Assembly: GCA_963676095.1 (NCBI GenBank)
Contig: OY781040.1
Coordinates: 6,758,001-6,822,000 of the forward strand
Source of the DNA: G963676095 sp963676095
GTDB lineage: Bacteria; Bacteroidota; Bacteroidia; Bacteroidales; Prolixibacteraceae
Length of the DNA stretch: 64,000 nt
Direction of reading: 5' to 3'
Position 1 is the stretch's first letter. Each line of letters begins with the position of its first letter. Shown here in pieces: positions 25,830 to 35,265 of the stretch. The position numbers were made by a program, and so were the translations under genes. The notes under the pieces are model-generated. The model saw only the letters and a program-made list of their open reading frames with translations. It did not search any database and was not told where the DNA came from.

Positions 25830-28556
25830 TTAAGCTAATACCTTTTCTTTAAAAATGCTTGTCAGAATTTTATCGAGTCGCATATTATGCTGTTTCATAA
25901 GTCCACCAGCCGGACTTCCGCTTTCAGGACGGGAAGCTACCTCAAATCTAACATGAGGCAGTTTTCTGGAAATATAAGTCCATGCCCCCATGTTTTCCGG
26001 TTCATCCTGTGCCCAGATCAGTTTTCCTGCTTTTTTATATTTTTTAAGAATAGCTTCGATCTGTGCAACCGGCAATGGATACAACTGCTCAATCCTCACA
26101 ATGGCTGTTGTTTCGTCACCGGTTTCTCCGCGTTTCTTTAACAAGTCATAGTACAAACGACCGGAAGTAAGCACCAGTTGTTGTACATTCTTTGGGTTCA
26201 CCTGATTATCGTCAATAACCTCGCTAAAGTGTCCCTGTGCCAATTTTTCGAGCGTACAAGTTACCTGGGGATGACGGAGAAGACTTTTGGGAGTAAAAAC
26301 AACAAGCGGCATTCTGGTTTCCCACTTAAGATGTCTGCGGAGCAAGTGAAACAGGTTATCAGGAGTTGTCGGAACAACGATCTGCATATTATCATTGGCT
26401 GCAAGATTAAGAAAACGTTCAATACGCGCACTTGAATGTTCCGGTCCCTGCCCTTCATATCCATGAGGCAAGAATAGTACCAGATTATTCATAAGTCCCC
26501 ATTTTTCCTCTGCAGAAGAAATATACTGGTCTATAATCACCTGTGCCACGTTACTGAAATCTCCGAACTGTGCTTCCCAGACTGTCAGTGCATTGGGTTG
26601 GGCCATAGCATAGCCGTATTCAAATCCCATCACTCCATATTCGCTCAGCAGGGAGTTATAAATATGAAAAGGAGCCTGTCCAGGGGACACATGTTTCAAC
26701 GGAAAATATTTTTCATCCATGTCTTCCACGACGAAAGCAGCATGACGATGTGCAAAGGTCCCGCGCTCGCTATCCTGTCCGCTTATCCGTACCGGATGCC
26801 CTTCGTCAACTAAGGTAGCATATGCCAGTAACTCGGCCATTGCCCAGTCCAGCTTATTGTCGAGCACCATCATCCTCCTGTCTGACAAGATCCGGTTTAT
26901 TTTATTAAAAAATGGTTTATCGCCGGGAACAGAATTTACCTTTTCAGCTAACGCAACGAGCCTCTCTTTCTGCACTCCTGTATCTATTTTCTTAAATAAA
27001 TCTGTCTGGGAAGGTTTCTGGAACGGAAGATATTCATCCAAAAAAAATTTTTTGATTTTTAACTTTTCAATTTTTTCGGATTCCTCATATTTGGACCCTA
27101 GAAATTCATCAAATTCAGATACTTCCTGTTTTAATTCTTCATCAGATACGATCCCGAGCCCGACAAGCTTTTCGGCATAAATATCCCGGGAATTTTTATG
27201 TTTACTGATTGCCTTATATAACAACGGCTGGGTAAAACGGGGTTCATCTCCTTCATTGTGCCCGTATTTACGGTAGCACAAAATATCAATAAACACATCA
27301 GTATGAAACTTCTGCCTAAATTCCATTGCCAGCCGTATGGTATAAATCAAAGCTTCAACATCATCGCCGTTTACATGAAACACAGGAGAACGGGTGACCT
27401 TTGCAACGTCGGTACAATAAGTGCTTGAGCGTGCATCCAGATAATTCGTGGTAAAACCTACCTGGTTATTTATAACCAGATGGATCGTGCCGCCAGTTCT
27501 GTATCCCTTCAACTGGGACATCTGGATTACTTCATAAACAACACCTTGCGCAGCAATGGCTGCATCGCCGTGAATAACAATAGGCGCCAGTTTATTTTCA
27601 TCTCCGTCATACAGGGAATCTATCCTTGAGCGTGCCATTCCCTGGACCAAACCGCCAACTACCTCCAGGTGAGAAGGATTCGGGACCAGGCTAAGTTTGA
27701 TTTCCTTTCCTGTATCCGATTTTACGATATTCTCAAACCCCAGATGGTATTTTACATCTCCAAGAGAAATACCTTCTTCATACTCGGTACCATAAAATTC
27801 CTTGAAAATATTTTCATAGGGCTTTTTCATAATGTTACCTAACACGTTCAGCCTTCCGCGGTGTGACATTCCGATAACGAATTCACAAATACCAAGTTCT
27901 GCTCCATGTTCAATAACGGCGTCCAATGCCGGGATTAGCGATTCGGCCCCTTCAAGCGAAAAGCGTTTCTGTCCTACAAATTTTTTATGGATAAAACTTT
28001 CAAAGCCTACAGCAACCTTCAGATGATAAAAAATATGCCGTCTTTTCTCATCAGAATATTTTTGCGAATTTTTGCTGCTTTCCATTTTTTCCCGAAGCCA
28101 CTGAATGACCTCAGGATGGCGCATATACATATACTCTACACCGATCGAATCACAGTAAGTCGCTTCAAGATGGGCAACGATATCTTTCAACCTGGCCGGG
28201 CCTATCCCGATATTGTTCCCTGCCTGGAAAACGGTATCCAGGTCTTTTTTTTCGAGGCCAAAATTTTCAAGATCCAGTGTCGGCAGGTATTTTCTTCTCG
28301 TCCTTACCGGATTCGTTTTTGTAAACAAATGTCCACGCTGCCGGTAACTATTGATCAGGTTCAAAATCGAAAATTCTTTATCAATATCATTTCCTGAAAA
28401 TTCCTGCTTGCCCAGGTAATTTGTCCTGGCTAGTTCAAAACCCCGGAAAAAATTTTTCCAGCTTTCATCGACACTATCAGGATTCTTCAGATAATCCTGA
28501 TATAGCTCATCTACCGCGGCAATTTCCTGATTGCCCACTTGTGAAAATTTATCCAT
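25830..28556 (-). CDS. sucA: 2-Oxoglutarate dehydrogenase E1 component
   Basis: This thiamine-diphosphate-dependent E1 subunit (908 residues) decarboxylates 2-oxoglutarate in the TCA cycle. An N-terminal helix (FSQVGNQEIAAVDELYQDYL) matches the short E1 N-domain. The cofactor region includes IGMSHRGRLNVLGNIM, VIHGDAAIAAQGVVYE and YRKYGHNEGDEPRFTQP. The transketolase-like half carries SGQDSERGTFAHRHA and FLPHGYEGQGPEHSSARIER. The length is typical. It is the first gene of sucAB, and it and the citrate synthase nearby indicate an oxidative TCA cycle. Confidence 0.97.
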   Translation of the reverse strand: MDKFSQVGNQEIAAVDELYQDYLKNPDSVDESWKNFFRGFELARTNYLGKQEFSGNDIDKEFSILNLINSYRQRGHLFTKTNPVRTRRKYLPTLDLENFGLEKKDLDTVFQAGNNIGIGPARLKDIVAHLEATYCDSIGVEYMYMRHPEVIQWLREKMESSKNSQKYSDEKRRHIFYHLKVAVGFESFIHKKFVGQKRFSLEGAESLIPALDAVIEHGAELGICEFVIGMSHRGRLNVLGNIMKKPYENIFKEFYGTEYEEGISLGDVKYHLGFENIVKSDTGKEIKLSLVPNPSHLEVVGGLVQGMARSRIDSLYDGDENKLAPIVIHGDAAIAAQGVVYEVIQMSQLKGYRTGGTIHLVINNQVGFTTNYLDARSSTYCTDVAKVTRSPVFHVNGDDVEALIYTIRLAMEFRQKFHTDVFIDILCYRKYGHNEGDEPRFTQPLLYKAISKHKNSRDIYAEKLVGLGIVSDEELKQEVSEFDEFLGSKYEESEKIEKLKIKKFFLDEYLPFQKPSQTDLFKKIDTGVQKERLVALAEKVNSVPGDKPFFNKINRILSDRRMMVLDNKLDWAMAELLAYATLVDEGHPVRISGQDSERGTFAHRHAAFVVEDMDEKYFPLKHVSPGQAPFHIYNSLLSEYGVMGFEYGYAMAQPNALTVWEAQFGDFSNVAQVIIDQYISSAEEKWGLMNNLVLFLPHGYEGQGPEHSSARIERFLNLAANDNMQIVVPTTPDNLFHLLRRHLKWETRMPLVVFTPKSLLRHPQVTCTLEKLAQGHFSEVIDDNQVNPKNVQQLVLTSGRLYYDLLKKRGETGDETTAIVRIEQLYPLPVAQIEAILKKYKKAGKLIWAQDEPENMGAWTYISRKLPHVRFEVASRPESGSPAGGLMKQHNMRLDKILTSIFKEKVLA

Positions 28557-28966
28557 AGTCTAAAATGACAGGTTAATCCGACCTTTTATTTTTTTATTAA
28601 AAATGTTTAATGTTTAACAAATATCCGTTTTTAAAGTTTAGAAAAATTGCCAATTCTCAAGCCTATTTGATAAAAATGAAAAGGACTGGACGATTCTCTT
28701 GTTTTGGATTAAAAAGGGTCTTAAAAATATGAAAAGTACATCAAGAGTTATGCCACAATAATGGACGAGTGGTTTCCGCATTAATAATATGGTACAGAGC
28801 ACCTTAAGTATTGATGATCAAATTTGAAAATTAAACAAATTAAAGTCGGGCTATAAATCGACCAAAAATATTATCTTGACAAACCGTTGGGATTATCTTA
28901 ACTCGCTCGATTAAGAATACAGAAGTCCCCATTGATGGACAATAATTTATAAAAAATAGCTTCAGG
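28557..28966. other. Gene-free stretch between sucA and the hydrolase gene
   Basis: These 410 nt hold the promoters of two divergent genes. I found no RNA, repeat or convincing TAnnTTTG box. Short open stretches on the plus strand (around 28730-28790) are interrupted by stops in every frame and match nothing I recognise. Confidence 0.5.
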
Positions 28967-29965
28967 ATGAAACGCTTTTTATCATATTCGGCCATTTTTA
29001 TAGTGGTCCTCTCTTTGGTTTACCTGCTGGGCCCAGAACCGGACAAGCCGGTTCTGCCTAATAAACTTCCGGATATCAACCTCAAAACAGAGCAGCTAGA
29101 GAAGTATATCAGGGATAAAGAAGCGCTACTACCAGTAAAGCCAGATAACGAAAGCAAAATTATATGGAACAACGACAGTATAAAGAACCAAACAGCCTAT
29201 TGTTTGCTATACCTGCACGGGTTTTCAGCCTCAGGTTATGAAGGTAATCCCACCCATGTCGATTTTGCCCGTCATTTTCACATGAATGCATACATTCCAA
29301 GATTGGCGTCGCATGGTCTGAATGTGAAGGATCCCCTGATAGACATGACGCCCGACCGGTTATATGATTCAGCAAAGGAAGCCCTGCGAATAGTCCATAT
29401 TTTAGGAAAGAAAGTCATTATTATGAGTACTTCAACGGGAGGAACACTCTCCCTGAAACTTGCAGCAGAATTTCCCGGCCTTGTTGACGGGCTCATCCTG
29501 TTTTCTCCTAATGTCCGGATAAACAACCCCTCCGCATTTCTTTTAGACGGGCCCTGGGGGTTACAGATTGCAAGAATGGTCTTTGGAAGTAGATATAGGT
29601 ACACAAACAATGACCAGTCAGCAGAAGAATGCCGCTACTGGAACTGTTTCTACCGACTTGAAGCAACCGTGTACCTGCAGCAACTAATTGATGCCACCAT
29701 GAAAAAGGAAGTGTTTGAAAGGGTGCAGGCACCGGTGTTCCTGGGATATTATTATAAGGATAAAGAAAACCAGGATCCCGTGGTAAAAGTGGATGCTGCC
29801 CTAAAAATGTTCGACCAGCTCGGAACTCCGGCTGAACTGAAGGAGAAACAATCATTTAACGCAGGGGTGCATGTTATCGGCTGCAAAATGTTCTCAAAAA
29901 CACAGCCTGAAGTAGAAGAGTCATGCATCCGTTTCGCAGAACATGTAATGAAGATTAAAGATTAA
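28967..29965 (+). CDS. Membrane-anchored alpha/beta hydrolase
   Basis: This 332-residue protein has an N-terminal hydrophobic anchor (about 5-22, YSAIFIVVLSLVYLLG) and an alpha/beta-hydrolase domain. The oxyanion region is LYLHGFSASGYEGNP. The nucleophile elbow is MSTSTGGTL with S156, a variant of GxSxG in which the first position is Ser. The acid is likely in YYYKDKENQDPVV and the histidine is in NAGVHVIGC. The substrate, probably an ester, is unknown. The gene is a single unit, isolated between the sucAB promoter and the convergent rimO gene, and the domain probably faces the periplasm. Confidence 0.85.
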   Translation: MKRFLSYSAIFIVVLSLVYLLGPEPDKPVLPNKLPDINLKTEQLEKYIRDKEALLPVKPDNESKIIWNNDSIKNQTAYCLLYLHGFSASGYEGNPTHVDFARHFHMNAYIPRLASHGLNVKDPLIDMTPDRLYDSAKEALRIVHILGKKVIIMSTSTGGTLSLKLAAEFPGLVDGLILFSPNVRINNPSAFLLDGPWGLQIARMVFGSRYRYTNNDQSAEECRYWNCFYRLEATVYLQQLIDATMKKEVFERVQAPVFLGYYYKDKENQDPVVKVDAALKMFDQLGTPAELKEKQSFNAGVHVIGCKMFSKTQPEVEESCIRFAEHVMKIKD

Positions 29966-30226
29966 ACCGATTGTGCTTACAAATTGTCTCTAAGGTCAAT
30001 GTAGCTGTATTACAAAATGACTTAATGGTTGAATGGTTATGTGGCTGTTTGTTGCAATTGAAAATAATTGACAAAAAAATCGTCTTCTGAGAATATGACA
30101 TAAGGCCAGAGAAAACGGACCGAGGAGAATGAAAACAGGGATTCAAAGTATTTTGGCACCCGCTTCATTCATTTTCTCTAAGCATTACGACTAAAATTGC
30201 TCTTGGACAGCTTTAAAAATTACTTT

Positions 30227-31525
30227 TCAGATCTTAGCAAATAAATCATAATCGGTTGAGCCGGTAACCGTAACCGTGTAAAATTGTCCGGGCTCAAGCG
30301 AGGTTGCTTTATCTATAAGAACTTCGCCGTCTACTTCCGGAGAATCGAACTCTGTACGCCCGACATAATAATCAGCGTCTTCGCGATCGATAAGTACCCT
30401 CAATTTCTTGCCGATAAGGCGGTTATTTAGTCTGGCCGAAATATCCTGCTGTATTTCCATTAACCCGGCGGCCCTCTTGTCTTTCACTTCCTGGGGTATA
30501 TCATCTTTGTACATTTTACAGGCATACGTGTCATCCTCATTGGAATAGGTAAAGACCCCCACCCGCTCGAAAGGGTATTCCCTGATAAAATCCTTTAGTT
30601 CTTCAAAATCTTCTTCTGTTTCACCGGGATGACCTACCAAAAAAGTTGTACGTAAAGCTATTCCCGGTACTTTTTCCCTGATTTTACGAATCAGCTCGAT
30701 TGTTTCTTTCTTTGTAATTTTCCGGCGCATCATTCCCAGCATGCGATCACTGATATGTTGAAGAGGGATATCCAGGTACCTGCAAACATGGTTATTGTTA
30801 TGCATCACATCAAGCACATCAACCGGGAATTTCGAAGGATAGGCATAATGCAGCCTGATCCATTCCAGACCATTTATCCGGGAAAGTTTATCGACCAGCT
30901 CTGCAAGTTTACTTTCTCCGTACCGGTCAATTCCATAATAAGAAAGGTCCTGGGCAATAACCAACAGTTCTTTCACCCCGTTTGCAGCAAGTTCCCCTGC
31001 TTCCCCGACCAGGCTCTCCATACTGCGCGATTTATGATTTCCTGTGAACTGGGGGATTGCACAAAACGAACAATTCCTGTTACAACCTTCGCTGATCTTC
31101 AGGTATGCAAAATGACTTGGGGTAGTCTGCACCCGGTGGTAAATCTTCTGTTCAAAGAAGTTAGCATTCAGGTCATTGATGATCGTTTTAATATCAAATT
31201 TACCATAAAACTTATCGACCTCGGGAATTTCCTTTTCCAGGTCATCTTTATACCTGGCGGACAAACATCCCATTACCAGAAGTTTATCCAATTTGCCTGC
31301 CTTTCTGGCACCGGCAAAATTAAGTATCGTGTTTATCGATTCTTCTTTGGCATCAGCAATAAAACCACAAGTATTCAGGATTACGATGTTGGCGTCATCC
31401 TTTTCACTGTCATGAACCACCTTAAAACCATTCATATCCAGTTGATTGAGTAACATTTCCGAATCAACCAGATTCTTTGAACATCCCAGGGTCATTATGT
31501 TGACCTTACCTCTCTTCATCTTCAT
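30227..31525 (-). CDS. rimO: Ribosomal protein S12 methylthiotransferase RimO
   Basis: This radical-SAM enzyme (432 residues) methylthiolates an aspartate of ribosomal protein S12. The N-terminal UPF0004 domain has its cluster cysteines C15, C53 and C87 (LGCSKNLVDSE, NTCGFIADAK, MGCLSA). The radical-SAM motif is C148-x3-C152-x2-C155 in SEGCNRNCSFCAIP. A TRAM domain (KLRVLIDREDADYYVGRTEF) closes the protein. CSKNLVDSE is the RimO-type N-terminus rather than MiaB. It follows ftsY after 132 nt, an order common in Bacteroidota. Confidence 0.96.
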   Translation of the reverse strand: MKMKRGKVNIMTLGCSKNLVDSEMLLNQLDMNGFKVVHDSEKDDANIVILNTCGFIADAKEESINTILNFAGARKAGKLDKLLVMGCLSARYKDDLEKEIPEVDKFYGKFDIKTIINDLNANFFEQKIYHRVQTTPSHFAYLKISEGCNRNCSFCAIPQFTGNHKSRSMESLVGEAGELAANGVKELLVIAQDLSYYGIDRYGESKLAELVDKLSRINGLEWIRLHYAYPSKFPVDVLDVMHNNNHVCRYLDIPLQHISDRMLGMMRRKITKKETIELIRKIREKVPGIALRTTFLVGHPGETEEDFEELKDFIREYPFERVGVFTYSNEDDTYACKMYKDDIPQEVKDKRAAGLMEIQQDISARLNNRLIGKKLRVLIDREDADYYVGRTEFDSPEVDGEVLIDKATSLEPGQFYTVTVTGSTDYDLFAKI

Positions 31526-31657
31526 TTATACAATTATGTGTCTGTTAAAATCTGCCACAAAAATAATGGTTTTCAGTAAGGAAAGGCGATATTATCCCTT
31601 CCCTCTGAAGTACAGGAGGTTAATTTTTGGTTTTTGTATCGATCAGAATTTATTATT

Positions 31658-32608
31658 TCAGGAGAACAATGATTCGACAAACTCTTTTCTCCTGAAGATT
31701 TGCAGGTCTTCCATTTTTTCGCCGATACCGATATACTTCACAGGAATCTTAAACTGGTCTGAAATACCGATAACGACGCCCCCTTTAGCAGTCCCGTCAA
31801 GCTTTGTAAGAGCCAAAGCCGTGACTTCTGTGGCTTTGGTGAACTGCTTGGCCTGCTCAAAGGCGTTTTGTCCGGTAGATCCATCCAGTACCAGCAACAC
31901 TTCATGAGGGGCGTCCGGAACAACTTTTTGCATGACTTTCTTAATTTTTGTCAGCTCATTCATGAGGTTCACCTTATTGTGTAAACGTCCGGCGGTATCA
32001 ATGATTACAACATCTGCTCCATTGGCTTTGGCCGATGATAACGAGTCGAAAGCTACGGATGCAGGGTCGGCCCCCATTGTCTGCCTGACAATCGGAACAT
32101 CTACCCGCTCTGCCCAAACCTGAAGCTGATCGATTGCTGCGGCCCTGAAAGTATCAGCAGCACCAAGCACAACTTTTTTGCCGGCCTGTTTAAAATTATA
32201 AGCAAGTTTTCCGATCGTAGTGGTCTTGCCGACACCATTAACCCCGACAACCATGATTACATGAGGATTATCTCCCGGGGGTAAGTCAAAATCGAGTACA
32301 TCACCGGTATTATTTTCTTCCAGAAGGGCAGCGATTTCTTCTTTAAGAATATTATTCAATTCACTTATCCCCATGTACTTATCTTTGGATACACGATCTT
32401 CTATGCGCTTTATTATTTTTAACGTAGTATCGACGCCAACATCTGAGGTAATCAAAACCTCTTCCAAGTTATCAAGAACTTCGTCATCAACCTTGGACTT
32501 ACCGACAACAGCGCGACCAAGTTTTTTAAAAACACTTTCTTTCGTTTTGGAAAGGCCCTGGTCGAGACTTTCCTTTTTTGCTTTGGAAAAAGATCCGAAA
32601 AGACCCAT
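31658..32608 (-). CDS. ftsY: Signal recognition particle receptor FtsY
   Basis: This SRP receptor GTPase (316 residues) docks ribosome-nascent-chain complexes at the membrane. The N domain (about 15-105) is followed by the G domain with G1 GVNGVGKTT (122-130), the RQTMGADPA segment, IIDTAGRLHN and ALTKLDGTAKGG. A longer in-frame opening reaches 32680, but ATG 32608 gives the usual short N-terminus (GLFGSFSKAKKES) and is preferred. No acidic A domain is present, as is normal here. In many Bacteroidota ftsY directly follows DUF4295; here three other genes lie between. Confidence 0.96.
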   Translation of the reverse strand: MGLFGSFSKAKKESLDQGLSKTKESVFKKLGRAVVGKSKVDDEVLDNLEEVLITSDVGVDTTLKIIKRIEDRVSKDKYMGISELNNILKEEIAALLEENNTGDVLDFDLPPGDNPHVIMVVGVNGVGKTTTIGKLAYNFKQAGKKVVLGAADTFRAAAIDQLQVWAERVDVPIVRQTMGADPASVAFDSLSSAKANGADVVIIDTAGRLHNKVNLMNELTKIKKVMQKVVPDAPHEVLLVLDGSTGQNAFEQAKQFTKATEVTALALTKLDGTAKGGVVIGISDQFKIPVKYIGIGEKMEDLQIFRRKEFVESLFS

Positions 32609-32890
32609 AATTTTTTCTTTTATTTTTAACCTGCTTCCTCCATTAGCGTTATTTTGCCACAAAACTGCAGAAAACAGCAAGAGATATAACCTTTGAAAAA
32701 AAGCTTTCTTCTGTTCTTTTTTCTTTTAAATAATGTTGTATCAGCCAGAATATAAAAATTAATTGCGATGATACACCTTCATAAATTGATCAATTATAAC
32801 CTATCAATTACTTAAGGGGTGCAATTTACGAAAAATATGAATATTACAGATGTAATGCCGGTTAAACGCTACTAATAAAACAGAAACCTT

Positions 32891-33685
32891 TCACGCATAA
32901 TTTATCTGGTCTCCTCCGTCTTTTTTTCTGAGTTTTCGTAGCTCTTCCTTAACTTCTCCAAGCACCTCCGAAATGTGGTTCATTTCATTCCTGTGTGGCT
33001 TTGGCAAGTCAAACGAGAGTACTCCCCTTGCCCTCCACATTTCAAGAATAGATTTTCCGTTCACGTGATACGGATCATATTCCGGATTATCTGATTTAAG
33101 TAATAAACGGTCACCATTTTCCAGATAAACACGTTTATAGACCAGGCCGTCATCTTTGGTAATGAGGACATAGGTTTCACCATCCTTTACTTCTGAAGCC
33201 TTTAAGGTAAACTCGCAGAACAAATAAGCCCCGGGGGGAACAGGAAGCATGCTGTCTCCCTTCACCTGAAATACCCGGTACGTTTTCCCTGGTCCAAGTT
33301 CAGGGATTGGCATCGAGAATACCGGAAGGCTTTCGATATATTCAGGATCGGCATACCCGTTAAGGTAACCAGCCGAAGCTTTAACAGGTACTATCGGGAT
33401 CAACTCTTCGTTAGAAGGATTCACAACAACCGACAAAATTTGCAGTGACTGCCCTTTCCCAGTTTTTGCCCCTCCCTCCTTTTCCAGATCCGATCCGATC
33501 AATTGATCAACGGTTATCCCGAAAAGAGATGCGAAATCCTGCAAAACAGGTATCTTAGGTACTGCCCTTCCCTCTTCATAAGCACCAATCAAAGACCTCT
33601 TCAACAGAAGCTTGTCTGCCAAATCCTGTTGGGTAAGCAGGTTCAGCTTTCGTAGATATCTGATATTTGCCGACAGGTTATTCAT
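32891..33685 (-). CDS. XRE-family repressor with S24 (LexA-like) self-cleavage domain
   Basis: This 264-residue protein has an N-terminal XRE helix-turn-helix (about 6-62, LTQQDLADKLLLKRSLIGAY). The S24 domain has its likely scissile bond at A105-G106 (VKASAGYLNG), nucleophile S145 in VKGDSMLP and general-base lysine K184 in LVYKRVY. The Ser-Lys spacing of 39 resembles LexA (37). This predicts RecA-stimulated autocleavage and derepression on DNA damage. It is divergent from the radical-SAM/DUF4130 repair pair, which it probably controls. A coiled C-terminus (SEVLGEVKEELRKLRKK) may assist dimerisation. A paralogue lies at 63162-63974. Confidence 0.9.
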   Translation of the reverse strand: MNNLSANIRYLRKLNLLTQQDLADKLLLKRSLIGAYEEGRAVPKIPVLQDFASLFGITVDQLIGSDLEKEGGAKTGKGQSLQILSVVVNPSNEELIPIVPVKASAGYLNGYADPEYIESLPVFSMPIPELGPGKTYRVFQVKGDSMLPVPPGAYLFCEFTLKASEVKDGETYVLITKDDGLVYKRVYLENGDRLLLKSDNPEYDPYHVNGKSILEMWRARGVLSFDLPKPHRNEMNHISEVLGEVKEELRKLRKKDGGDQINYA

Positions 33686-33704
33686 TCGAAAAGAACTTAG
33701 TTAC

Positions 33705-33830
33705 GTTACAATATTTTTTAATAAAAATAGTGATTAATTTTTATAATTAAATTTTCTGTTACAAAAATACGCAAAAACAAATTCCAATATTTTTAGTAAC
33801 AAACTATTTATTTTAGTATTTTTGTCTAAC
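33705..33830. promoter_or_regulatory. Repeated GTTAC-AAAAATA motifs in the divergent promoter region
   Basis: Four related elements lie between the repressor and the repair genes. They are GTTACAATATTTTTT (33705-33719), GTTACAAAAATAC (33758-33770), AATATTTTTAGTAAC (33786-33800, inverted) and GTATTTTTGTCTAAC (33816-33830, inverted). The second and fourth form an inverted pair. The fourth overlaps a TATTTTTG box (33817-33824) that fits TAnnTTTG for the plus-strand genes. These are plausible operators of the XRE-S24 repressor, but the sequence is AT-rich. Confidence 0.5.
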
Positions 33831-33946
33831 GGAACAATTCAATCCCAAAATCCAGATTGATTATAGAAAATACGAGAAATAAGTCTAAAAATATAACCAG
33901 ATGATAGACAGAATGTTTGTATCGAATATAAATTAATTTTTTTCTG

Positions 33947-35260
33947 ATGAAAGATACTGCACTGGAAAAGCTGAAAATATTGGCTGACGCAGCAAAATAT
34001 GATGTTTCCTGTTCGTCGAGCGGCAACAACCGCAGCAATACAACAGGAGGGCTCGGCAATGCAGTCGCGTGGGGTATTTGTCATAGTTTCACTGAAGACG
34101 GACGGTGTATCAGCCTGTTTAAAATATTGATGACCAATTATTGCATCTACGACTGTGCCTACTGCATCAACCGCAGGAGCAACGACAGGCCCCGTGCTAC
34201 CCTTACCGTTCAGGAAATAGTGGACCTGACCATCAATTTCTACAGAAGAAATTATATTGAAGGATTGTTCCTGAGCTCTGGTATTATCAAAGATCCGGAC
34301 TACACCATGGAGCGGCTGATGCTGGTTGCGAAAAAGTTAAGGCACGAGGAACGTTTCAATGGCTATATTCACCTGAAGGCTATCCCGGGGGCAGGGAGTG
34401 AACTTATCAGAGAAGCCGGATTGTATGCGGACCGGTTAAGTGTCAACATCGAGATCCCTACTGAACAGCACCTGAAACGGCTGGCCCCGGAAAAAAATTT
34501 TGCCGGGGTGTACAGGCCCATGAACCAGATCAGGGAAGGTATCCAGATATATCAGGAAGAACGGAAAAAATACAGAAAACTGCAGGCCTTTACTCCTGCA
34601 GGTCAGAGCACACAACTTATCGTGGGGGCAACACCCGAAAGCGACATGAAGATCCTTCAGCTCGCATCAGGCTTTTATCAACAGCAAAAGCTCAAACGGG
34701 TCTATTATTCAGGTTACCTGCCTGTAAATACCTACGATCAAAGGCTCCCGGCCCTTCAGTCGCCACCACTCGTAAGGGAAAACAGGCTCTACCAGAGTGA
34801 CTGGCTTATGCGCTTCTATCAGTTTAAAGCTGACGAGATCCTATCCGATGAACATCCTTTCCTTGATCTTGAAATAGACCCGAAACTGGCCTGGGCACTA
34901 CGTAATCTGCATTTATTTCCTGTAGACATAAATAAAGCTGATTATGAAATGATCCTCAGGGTCCCCGGAATAGGAGTCCAATCCGCAAAAATGATAGTCG
35001 ATGCCCGCCGTTTCAGAAAGTTGACCAGTTTGAACCTAAAAAAAATAGGAGTTGTTATGAAAAGAGCCCAGTACTTTATTTCCTGCAATGAACTGCCTCC
35101 GCATTCCCGGTTTTGGGATGCAGACAGGCTTCGTTCCCAGCTGATTTCGGGAAAAAACGGGAAAACGAAAAAGGCTTGCGACACCCAACTTTCACTCTTC
35201 GCGGACATGCCTGCCTTGCCTGCCAATTCACAATGCCACGCATCAATTCCTAAACCCTGA
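33947..35260 (+). CDS. Putative DNA modification/repair radical SAM protein (TIGR03916-like)
   Basis: This 437-residue radical-SAM enzyme has the cluster motif C66-x3-C70-x2-C73 in NYCIYDCAYCINRR. SSGIIKDPDYTMERLML and HLKAIPGAGSELI follow in the barrel. A C-terminal helix-hairpin-helix (about 322-350, INKADYEMILRVPGIGVQSA) indicates DNA binding. This is the family that is always paired with a DUF4130/uracil-DNA-glycosylase-like partner, and such a partner starts 5 nt downstream. A repair or base-modification role is accepted for the family only by association; the substrate is not established. The divergent LexA-like repressor supports a damage-inducible role. Confidence 0.9.
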   Translation: MKDTALEKLKILADAAKYDVSCSSSGNNRSNTTGGLGNAVAWGICHSFTEDGRCISLFKILMTNYCIYDCAYCINRRSNDRPRATLTVQEIVDLTINFYRRNYIEGLFLSSGIIKDPDYTMERLMLVAKKLRHEERFNGYIHLKAIPGAGSELIREAGLYADRLSVNIEIPTEQHLKRLAPEKNFAGVYRPMNQIREGIQIYQEERKKYRKLQAFTPAGQSTQLIVGATPESDMKILQLASGFYQQQKLKRVYYSGYLPVNTYDQRLPALQSPPLVRENRLYQSDWLMRFYQFKADEILSDEHPFLDLEIDPKLAWALRNLHLFPVDINKADYEMILRVPGIGVQSAKMIVDARRFRKLTSLNLKKIGVVMKRAQYFISCNELPPHSRFWDADRLRSQLISGKNGKTKKACDTQLSLFADMPALPANSQCHASIPKP

Positions 35261-35265
35261 CGAAA

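Noticed and set aside
28730..28790. Short protein-like string upstream of the alpha/beta hydrolase
   Set aside because: About 20 codons bounded by stops, with no start; too short to support a gene or pseudogene.
30755..31453. Long plus-strand frame opposite rimO (232 codons)
   Set aside because: Antisense shadow; the minus-strand RimO has complete motifs.
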